Shown here: positions 14,905-19,737 of the stretch, piece by piece
Position numbering within the stretch: the stretch's first letter is position 1
Layout of the letters: the number at the start of each line of letters is the position of its first letter
Assembly (NCBI GenBank): GCA_902494515.1
Contig: CABUTS010000038.1
Span: forward strand, 1-25,940
From: an uncultured Muribaculaceae bacterium
GTDB lineage: Bacteria > Bacteroidota > Bacteroidia > Bacteroidales > Muribaculaceae
Length of the DNA: 25,940 nt
Direction of reading: 5' to 3'
Program-made: the position numbers and the translations under genes
Notes under the pieces: model-generated
Told to the model about the DNA's origin: nothing
Databases searched by the model: none
The model's input: only the letters and a program-made list of their open reading frames with translations

Positions 14905-16335
14905 ATGAAACGTAATTTTGCTGCGGCTATTGCCGCTTCTGTAGCTCTGGCCGGGATGGCTGAGGGCTACCAGGTAAATACTTTCAGCGCAAAACAAGAG
15001 GGCATGGGCCATGTAGGTGTGGCCATGAAACTCGGTGCCGAAAGTAATATCTTCAACCCCGGCGCTCTCGCTTTCTCCGACAAGACCCTCGAGGTTTCCG
15101 CTGCAATGAGCGCTATCAAATCCTCTGTGACCGCTACTGTCGACAATGTCGACTACTCTTCTTCCAACAAGGTTTCCACACCTATGAATGTATCGGCTGC
15201 CTTCCGTGTGTATGACAATTTCTACGCCGGTGTCAGCTTCTTCACCCCCTACGGGTCCTCAATCGACTGGGGCAAATCGTGGCCCGGCGCCGTGCTGAGT
15301 CAGTCGGTCGACCTCAAGATTTTCACTGTGCAGCCCACGCTCTCCTACCGTCCGCTGAAGAACCTCTCTTTCGGCGCCGGTCTTATGATTTCCTGGGGTA
15401 ACGTCGACCTGAACAAGGCGCTGGTCTCCTCCACTTCGATGGACCACCTGATCAATCTGATGAATCTCCCCGCGCAGCTTCAGGGGCAGCCCGGCCAGTA
15501 TCAGCCCTACGGCGCGAATCCCCCTGCCTCCGTCAACCTCAAGGGTGACTCCGAACTTGTCCTCGGCGTCAACCTCGGCGTTCTCTGGGAGGTCAACGAC
15601 AAGGTTTCGCTCGGCGCTTCGTTCCGCTCGAAGATGGAGATGCACGTTACGGCCGGCGACGCTGCCGTCAGCTACTACAACGACCAGGCCCAGAGTATCC
15701 TCGGCCAGTATATCGATGCGCTCAACTACGCCAACTTCGACGCCTCGATGCCCGCTCCCTATGTGCTGACCGCAGGTGTTGCATGGAAGCCGATTCCCCG
15801 CCTGACTCTCGCCGCTGATTTCCAGCTCACCGGCTGGAAGACCTACAAGCAGCTCGACATCGCTTTCCCCAGCCTCTCCGACGAGCAGCAGGCCCAGTTC
15901 AACCAGCACCTGACCAAGAACTACCACAATTCGATGACCTACCATCTCGGCGGTGAGTTCGCCATGACCGACCGTCTGGACCTGCGTGCCGGTCTGATGA
16001 TCGACCAGAGCCCCTGCGACGAGGATTTCTATAACCCTGAAACCCCGGGAATGACCAAAATCGAGCCTTCCGTCGGTTTCTCGTTCCGGCCGGTCAAGGG
16101 CCTCTCGATTGACGTGGCCTTCATGTATGTTCACGGCTGCGGCAGCACCGGCACAGGCCGTTACGATGACTTCCTGGCCACCCCCTATAATGCCGCCCGC
16201 GCCCAGTATCTTCCCCTGCTCCAGCAGGCCGGTCTGGCAGACCGCTTCCCCGAGCTTCCGCAGGTAGGCTCCATGACCGCCGACTACAAGCTCCACGCCG
16301 TCATCCCCGCCATCGGCCTCTCCTACTCCTTCTGA
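14905..16335 (+). CDS. FadL/OmpP1/TodX-family outer-membrane transport protein
   Basis: 476 residues. A signal peptide of about 21 residues (MKRNFAAA to MAEG) is followed by the N-terminal hatch-like segment with QEGMGHVGVAMKLGAESNIFNPGALAF, whose NPG is the hallmark of the FadL/TodX family. The rest is alternating beta strands ending in a C-terminal GLSYSF with a terminal Phe, as expected for outer-membrane barrels. The family forms channels for hydrophobic compounds such as long-chain fatty acids; the substrate here is unknown. The ATG is fixed by the signal peptide. It is probably a single-gene transcript with its own strong promoter 4 bp away and a GC-rich hairpin cluster right after the stop. 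Confidence 0.92.
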   Translation: MKRNFAAAIAASVALAGMAEGYQVNTFSAKQEGMGHVGVAMKLGAESNIFNPGALAFSDKTLEVSAAMSAIKSSVTATVDNVDYSSSNKVSTPMNVSAAFRVYDNFYAGVSFFTPYGSSIDWGKSWPGAVLSQSVDLKIFTVQPTLSYRPLKNLSFGAGLMISWGNVDLNKALVSSTSMDHLINLMNLPAQLQGQPGQYQPYGANPPASVNLKGDSELVLGVNLGVLWEVNDKVSLGASFRSKMEMHVTAGDAAVSYYNDQAQSILGQYIDALNYANFDASMPAPYVLTAGVAWKPIPRLTLAADFQLTGWKTYKQLDIAFPSLSDEQQAQFNQHLTKNYHNSMTYHLGGEFAMTDRLDLRAGLMIDQSPCDEDFYNPETPGMTKIEPSVGFSFRPVKGLSIDVAFMYVHGCGSTGTGRYDDFLATPYNAARAQYLPLLQQAGLADRFPELPQVGSMTADYKLHAVIPAIGLSYSF

Positions 16336-16336
16336 T

Positions 16337-16376
16337 AGCCCCCTCCGGGGGCTACACCCCGGGGGCAAGCCCCCGG
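16337..16376 (+). terminator. Two GC-rich hairpins after the FadL-family gene
   Basis: AGCCCCC (16337-16343) pairs with GGGGGCT (16347-16353), and CCGGGGGC (16359-16366) with GCCCCCGG (16369-16376). The C and G runs could also pair crosswise. There is no T-run directly after, so this is a possible terminator or mRNA end protector. Confidence 0.5.
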
Positions 16377-16418
16377 AACAGTAACAAAAAAGCCACTGCC
16401 CCCCGCAATCCCAAAATT

Positions 16419-16559
16419 AGCTATCCGATGGCTAAAAATCGCTCTTCGATAGCCCAAATAGCTATCCGATAGCCCTAAATGGCTCTTCGATAGCCCACAA
16501 TGGCTCTTCGATAGCCCCAAAATAGCTCTTCGAGAACCCAAATTAGGTATTCGATATCA
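16419..16559. repeat. Array of seven 15-bp dyads at 21-bp spacing
   Basis: Units start at 16419, 16440, 16460, 16481, 16502, 16524 and 16545, so spacing is 20-22 bp and mostly 21. Typical units are AGCTATCCGATAGCC and GGCTCTTCGATAGCC, imperfect palindromes separated by about 6 A/T-rich bases such as CAAAAT. Two units (16481, 16502) are identical; the outer ones are more degenerate. The minus strand is open here, giving a 7-residue repeat, but no convincing protein. The 21-bp period keeps all dyads on the same DNA face. It lies between the FadL-family gene and the terminator at 16560. Confidence 0.93.
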
Positions 16560-16600
16560 AAAAATTAGCTCCCCGGCAGCAGGCTGGAGAGCTAATTTTT
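16560..16600. terminator. Strong bidirectional terminator
   Basis: AAAAATTAGCTC (16560-16571) pairs perfectly with GAGCTAATTTTT (16589-16600). The interior continues as CCGGC/GCTGG with one G-T pair around AGCAG. T-runs flank both orientations. The minus-strand mini-gene at 16592-16747 ends inside its right arm. Confidence 0.9.
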
Positions 16601-16747
16601 TTTGCGGAGGGGGCAGGGGGCGCTGCAGCTTGCGCAGCCGCCGCCCGGCTTGGCGCGGTTTCGGATGATGTGGCGCACCACCGCGATGGCGGCCACCACA
16701 AGAACCGCCCCAACGCAAATCCATTGAATCAATTCGCTTTTGAGCAT
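16592..16747 (-). CDS. FeoB-associated Cys-rich membrane protein
   Basis: A 51-residue protein beginning MLKSELIQWICVGAV. One transmembrane helix covers about residues 7-24, then basic residues, a Gly-rich bend and the Cys motif GGGCASCSAPCPL, ending RKKN. This order (single helix, basic stretch, CxxCxxxCPL) is the pattern of the FeoB-associated Cys-rich family (PF12669), usually encoded beside ferrous iron transporter FeoB. No feoB is in the window, so here the gene stands alone. The role is unknown; metal handling at the inner face is inferred from the Cys cluster. The TAG stop lies within the terminator stem at 16589-16600. It is short enough to be missed by gene callers. Confidence 0.82.
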   Translation of the reverse strand: MLKSELIQWICVGAVLVVAAIAVVRHIIRNRAKPGGGCASCSAPCPLRKKN

Positions 16748-16773
16748 AAAATGCGCATAAAAGGGGGTGGATA

Positions 16774-16850
16774 ATTCAGTAAAATCCGGGAATCAAAGAC
16801 CGGAATTCAGTAAAGGCCGGGCAGCAAAGGCCGGTATTAAGTAAAAGCCG
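16774..16850. repeat. 31-bp-period degenerate tandem repeat
   Basis: Units beginning ATTCAGTAAA (16774), ATTCAGTAAA (16805) and ATTAAGTAAA (16836) are spaced exactly 31 bp apart and share CCGG and CAAAG blocks. The third is partial and runs into a hairpin. Confidence 0.85.
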
Positions 16851-16889
16851 CAGGCTTTTACAACAGTTGCGGAAACCTGCGGTTTCCGC
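16842..16889 (-). terminator. Two hairpins downstream of bioB
   Basis: GCGGAAACC (16869-16877) pairs perfectly with GGTTTCCGC (16881-16889), loop TGC; TAAAAGCC (16842-16849) pairs with GGCTTTTA (16853-16860), loop GCA. They are 72-119 bp beyond the bioB stop on its downstream side. The AT-ending stem could act as an intrinsic terminator for bioB. Confidence 0.55.
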
Positions 16890-16960
16890 TTAAAATCGGA
16901 ATCAAAACCGGAGGGCGGGGGCCAGAGCCCGGGCGGGGGGCTTGGGGGAGCGGCCGGGGA

Positions 16961-17947
16961 TCAGAAGCGGAGGCCGGCGGCGGCGACAAGGGCGCGGTCG
17001 GTGGCGATGGTGGAGCCGACGGTGGTCAGGAGGTCGCCGGTGATGCCGCCGTTGATGCCCACGCGGATGGCTTCGATCTGGGCGTCGCGGCTCAGGCGCT
17101 TGCGGCCGCCGGCGAAGCGCAGCTGCACCGTCGGGTGAACCAGGCGGAAGATGGCGACGGTGTCGACAATGTCATCCTCCGAAATCGGCGCGGTCCCTTC
17201 GAGCGGTGTCCCGGGGATCGGGGAGAGGACATTGATGGGTATGGAGTCGGGCTCGGCTTCGCGGAGCGTGAGGGCGAATTCCACGCGCTGGCGGAGCGTT
17301 TCGCCCATGCCGATGATGCCGCCGGAGCATATTTCCATGCCTAACTCGCGCGCTGCGCGGATGGTGGCGAGTTTGTCGACGATGGTGTGGGTGGTGCAGA
17401 GTGTCGCGAAGTGCGACGGGGCGGTTTCGAGATTGCAGTGATAGCGACGGACGCCGGCGTCGCGGAGTTTTTTCAGCTCCTCGGGGCCGATCAGGCCGAG
17501 CGAGGCGCAGGTCTGGATACCGGTGGTTTCGCGGGCTTCGCGCAGCAGGGCGCAGATGCTGTCGAGGGCTTTGCCGGTGACCTTGCGGCCGCTGGCTACC
17601 AGCGAGAAGCGGTGCACGCCTTTTTCGGCGTTATTCCGCGCCGCGGCCATGCACTCGTCGTGGTCCACGAGGTCGTAGGTTTCGCAATGTGTGGGGTAAT
17701 GGGCCGACTGGGCGCACCATTTGCAGTTCTCGGGGCAGCGGCCCGAGCGGGCGTTGACGATGGAACAGGAGTCGAACTGCAGGGAGTTGAATTTGCGGGT
17801 GACGGCGGCTGCGGCGTCGCGCAGCGCCTGACGTGCCGAGGGGTCAGCCTCAAGGATTTCGGCGATTTCGTATGATTCGTTGGCCGTGAGCTGGCCTCCG
17901 CTGAGGATTTTGTCGCGGAATTCTGTAATGCGTTCTGAAACAGTCAT
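16961..17947 (-). CDS. bioB: Biotin synthase, anaerobe-type
   Basis: 328 residues. A radical SAM enzyme that inserts sulfur into dethiobiotin, the last step of biotin synthesis. The SAM cluster motif CxxxCxxC is C71, C75, C78 (GRCPENCKWCAQS). Two further conserved Cys are C147 (QTCASLG) and C206 (EICSGGIIGMGE). The position of the E. coli [2Fe-2S] ligand C97 (RFCMG) reads RFSLVASG, with Ser115. An extra Cys-containing block YHCNLETAPSHFATLC (C170, C183) replaces the usual YNHNLDTS. This matches what I recall of a BioB subgroup from obligate anaerobes thought to use a different auxiliary cluster. It starts 3 bp after the NlpC/P60 stop, so the two genes form an operon. Confidence 0.95.
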   Translation of the reverse strand: MTVSERITEFRDKILSGGQLTANESYEIAEILEADPSARQALRDAAAAVTRKFNSLQFDSCSIVNARSGRCPENCKWCAQSAHYPTHCETYDLVDHDECMAAARNNAEKGVHRFSLVASGRKVTGKALDSICALLREARETTGIQTCASLGLIGPEELKKLRDAGVRRYHCNLETAPSHFATLCTTHTIVDKLATIRAARELGMEICSGGIIGMGETLRQRVEFALTLREAEPDSIPINVLSPIPGTPLEGTAPISEDDIVDTVAIFRLVHPTVQLRFAGGRKRLSRDAQIEAIRVGINGGITGDLLTTVGSTIATDRALVAAAGLRF

Positions 17948-17950
17948 AGA

Positions 17951-18583
17951 TTACTGGCCGAGTACGCGACGGGCGCCGAGGAAGCGCTGGGCGTAATAGG
18001 GAGCCGAGATGTTGTCGATTTTGATGCCGCCGCGGGCTGCATGGATGAAGGTGATTTCACCGCTGACGGGGTCGGCGTCAACCACGAGGCCTACATGGCC
18101 GACGGTGCGGGAGCGGGAGGAGCGGCCGGTGAAGAACAGCAGGTCGCCGGGCTGCACTTCGTCGCGGCTGATTTTCTTGCCCTGGCTGTACTGCACTTTG
18201 GAGGAGGGGGAGAGTTCGATGCCGAACTGGCTGAATACGTATGATGTGAACCCGGAGCAGTCGAAGCCTTTGGGGGAGCGGCCGCCGTGAACGTAGCGGA
18301 CACCCATGAATTTGCGGGCGAAGCCGAGCATATCCTCCACCATGGCGAAGTCAACGCCATCGTCGGTGATGTCGCTGAAGATTTCCATGCCTGCGGCGGG
18401 AACGATTTCGTAGGGGTTGGTTTTGGAGACAGAGGCGAGGTTCATTTCGTCGGCGTCCTGAGCCTGCTGGGCGGCGACGTGAGCGGGTGTGCTGGAGTTT
18501 TTCGTGGCATGCTTCTTAGCGGCCGACATCGGGAGGACGGCGGCGATAAGCAACATGATTATTATGGTAAGTTTGTTGGACAT
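17951..18583 (-). CDS. Secreted NlpC/P60-family cell-wall hydrolase
   Basis: 210 residues. A signal peptide spans about residues 1-22 (MSNKLTII to MSAA), then a polar linker, then an NlpC/P60 papain-like domain. Catalytic residues are visible: C109 in GFDCSGFTSY, H164 in VGHVGLVVD and H182 in FIHAA. Such enzymes cut peptidoglycan stem peptides in the periplasm. The frame is open 41 codons upstream, but ATG 18583 starts the signal peptide directly and the extension would reach to the -7 promoter box. It is the first gene of the pair with bioB; the functional link between them is not evident. Confidence 0.92.
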   Translation of the reverse strand: MSNKLTIIIMLLIAAVLPMSAAKKHATKNSSTPAHVAAQQAQDADEMNLASVSKTNPYEIVPAAGMEIFSDITDDGVDFAMVEDMLGFARKFMGVRYVHGGRSPKGFDCSGFTSYVFSQFGIELSPSSKVQYSQGKKISRDEVQPGDLLFFTGRSSRSRTVGHVGLVVDADPVSGEITFIHAARGGIKIDNISAPYYAQRFLGARRVLGQ

Positions 18584-18703
18584 CACTGTGAATAATGTAA
18601 GCGCCAGATTAAGGTGGAATATCAGAAAGGGGGAGATTGGCGCGGTAGCAAACAACTTTTGCCAGGCAGAAATCGCGTAAAGCACTTCTACTGAAAAGTT
18701 GCA

Positions 18704-18735
18704 CAAAGTTAGTGATTTTCAGCCGTAAAGACAAG
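18704..18735 (-). promoter_or_regulatory. Promoter for the NlpC/P60-bioB operon
   Basis: On the minus strand, TAACTTTG (18711-18704) matches the -7 consensus, with CTTG (18735-18732) 20 bp upstream near the -33 consensus. The predicted leader is about 115 nt. Confidence 0.7.
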
Positions 18736-18808
18736 AAAATCTGCCCCAATAAACCTAATTTTATGTTAATATAATATAATTCCCCGCGAAACTGCACACT
18801 CCTCCGCG
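18712..18808. other. AT-rich intergenic stretch, nothing recognised
   Basis: Together with the neighbouring promoter, repeats and terminator this forms a 406-bp gene-free gap (18584-18989). The stretch contains a run of TTAATATAATATAAT and no open reading frame or hairpin that I can support. Confidence 0.5.
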
Positions 18809-18900
18809 CCAGTGTGCAAAAAAAATCAGCAGCCAATGCGCAAAAAAAATTCCAAGCCAATGCGCAAAAAACTCCAAGCCAATTTGAAAAAAATCGGCAA
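18809..18900. repeat. Four degenerate 22-24-bp units with A-tracts
   Basis: Units begin CCAGTG (18809), CCAATG (18833), CCAATG (18857) and CCAATT (18879), each followed by GCA or GAA and a run of 6-8 A's. The spacing places the A-tracts about two helical turns apart, which would favour DNA bending. Confidence 0.85.
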
Positions 18901-18921
18901 CCCGCGAGCGGGCTGCCGATT
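18892..18921 (-). terminator. Intrinsic terminator for the DUF805 gene
   Basis: AATCGGCA (18892-18899) pairs with TGCCGATT (18914-18921), and inner CCCG with CGGG around CGAG, with one A-C mismatch. Read on the minus strand the stem is followed by a run of T's (complement of the A-tract at 18886-18893), a classical intrinsic terminator. Confidence 0.88.
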
Positions 18922-18925
18922 ATGG

Positions 18926-18975
18926 GATGATTAGTCCGGCGCGGGCTTATGATAGTTAGTCCGGCGCGGCCTGAT
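18926..18975. repeat. 25-bp-period duplication after the DUF805 stop
   Basis: TTAGTCCGGCGCGG occurs at 18931-18944 and 18956-18969 within two similar 25-bp units, between the DUF805 stop and its terminator. Confidence 0.85.
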
Positions 18976-18989
18976 TGGGTTGTCGGGTA

Positions 18990-19532
18990 TTAGCCGAGGT
19001 AGGGACCGAAGCGGTTGTCCTGGGGTTCAGACTTCTGGCAGTACCATACGATGAGGATGATAGCGCCAACCAGAGGGATGAGACCGAGGAACCACCATCC
19101 GCCGGCGCGGCCGGTGTCGTGGAGACGGCGCCATGCAACTGCCAGGTTGGGGATGATGAATGCCAGAGTTACAAGCCAGCCGATGATGGGAACCCATCCG
19201 ATAACGAGACTGATGAGGAAGGTGAAGAGCCACCACCACCAGAATTCGGCGCGGGTTGCGCGGCCCGAGAAGGTAGCGTACTTGCTGAAGCAGGTTTTGA
19301 TTGCTTCGCCGAAGCCCATGGCGGGAGCTTCAGCTACGTAGCCGGGCTGGCAGTAGCCCTGCTGCTGATAATCCTGCTGCTGATAGGGCTGCTGCTGATA
19401 AGGCTGCTGATAACCCTGCTGCTGATAGGGCTGCTGATAACCCTGCTGCTGGTAAGGCTGCTGCTGATACTGCTGCTGGCCCTGCCAATCCTGTTGGGGC
19501 TGACCCTGCCAGCCCTGCTGATTGTTGTCCAT
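18990..19532 (-). CDS. DUF805 membrane protein with Q/Y-rich N-terminus
   Basis: 180 residues. Residues 1-62 are a low-complexity tail dominated by Gln with Tyr, Pro and Gly, made of imperfect repeats such as QQPYQQQGY. Residues about 70-175 match DUF805: FGEAIKTCFSKYATFSGRATRAEFWWWWLF, then three or four transmembrane helices including WRRLHDTGRAGGWWFLGLIPLVG. DUF805 proteins are small inner-membrane proteins of unknown function. The tail is probably cytoplasmic and disordered, and may self-associate in a prion-like manner; this is inference. Its DNA is itself repetitive (CTGCTGATA-type repeats), so length variation between strains is likely. Terminator and promoter are both clear, so it is monocistronic. 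Confidence 0.92.
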   Translation of the reverse strand: MDNNQQGWQGQPQQDWQGQQQYQQQPYQQQGYQQPYQQQGYQQPYQQQPYQQQDYQQQGYCQPGYVAEAPAMGFGEAIKTCFSKYATFSGRATRAEFWWWWLFTFLISLVIGWVPIIGWLVTLAFIIPNLAVAWRRLHDTGRAGGWWFLGLIPLVGAIILIVWYCQKSEPQDNRFGPYLG

Positions 19533-19630
19533 CTTTGAAATGTGTTATGAGTGAAAATGATTGTTTGCCCCTTGAATGAGGGAGAGATTTTAGTATGAAA
19601 TGCGATATCTGACAATTGTTAAAAGAAAGA

Positions 19631-19652
19631 TTTGCACAATTGTGTGTGCAAA
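19631..19652. promoter_or_regulatory. Dyad at the DUF805 transcription start
   Basis: TTTGCACA (19631-19638) and TGTGCAAA (19645-19652) form 8-bp inverted arms; the centre also contains the perfect palindrome CACAATTGTG (19635-19644). It overlaps the -7 box and presumed start of the minus-strand promoter, a good place for a repressor site. Confidence 0.55.
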
Positions 19653-19680
19653 TATATAAATTTTTATTCTTTGAAACAAA
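19649..19680 (-). promoter_or_regulatory. Consensus promoter for the DUF805 gene
   Basis: On the minus strand, TTTG (19680-19677) and TATATTTG (19656-19649) are separated by 20 bp, a full -33/-7 match. The predicted leader is about 110 nt. Confidence 0.82.
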
Positions 19681-19688
19681 TAATTTTG
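19681..19688 (+). promoter_or_regulatory. Possible -7 element for the patatin gene
   Basis: TAATTTTG matches TAnnTTTG, 49 bp before ATG 19738. No TTTG is seen at the right distance, and the box abuts the divergent -33 element, so this is tentative. Confidence 0.4.
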
Positions 19689-19737
19689 GCATTATTATAC
19701 GTTAATATATTGAAGAGAACTATTCATCTGTTTATTT

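Noticed and set aside
16323..16541. Minus-strand 72-codon frame with a 7-residue repeat
   Set aside because: The repeat simply reflects the 21-bp DNA array being a multiple of three; the frame ends in the FadL-family gene's hairpins and is not protein-like.
16419..16559. Possible CRISPR array
   Set aside because: Spacers are only about 6 bp and all A/T-rich and similar; no cas genes are present.
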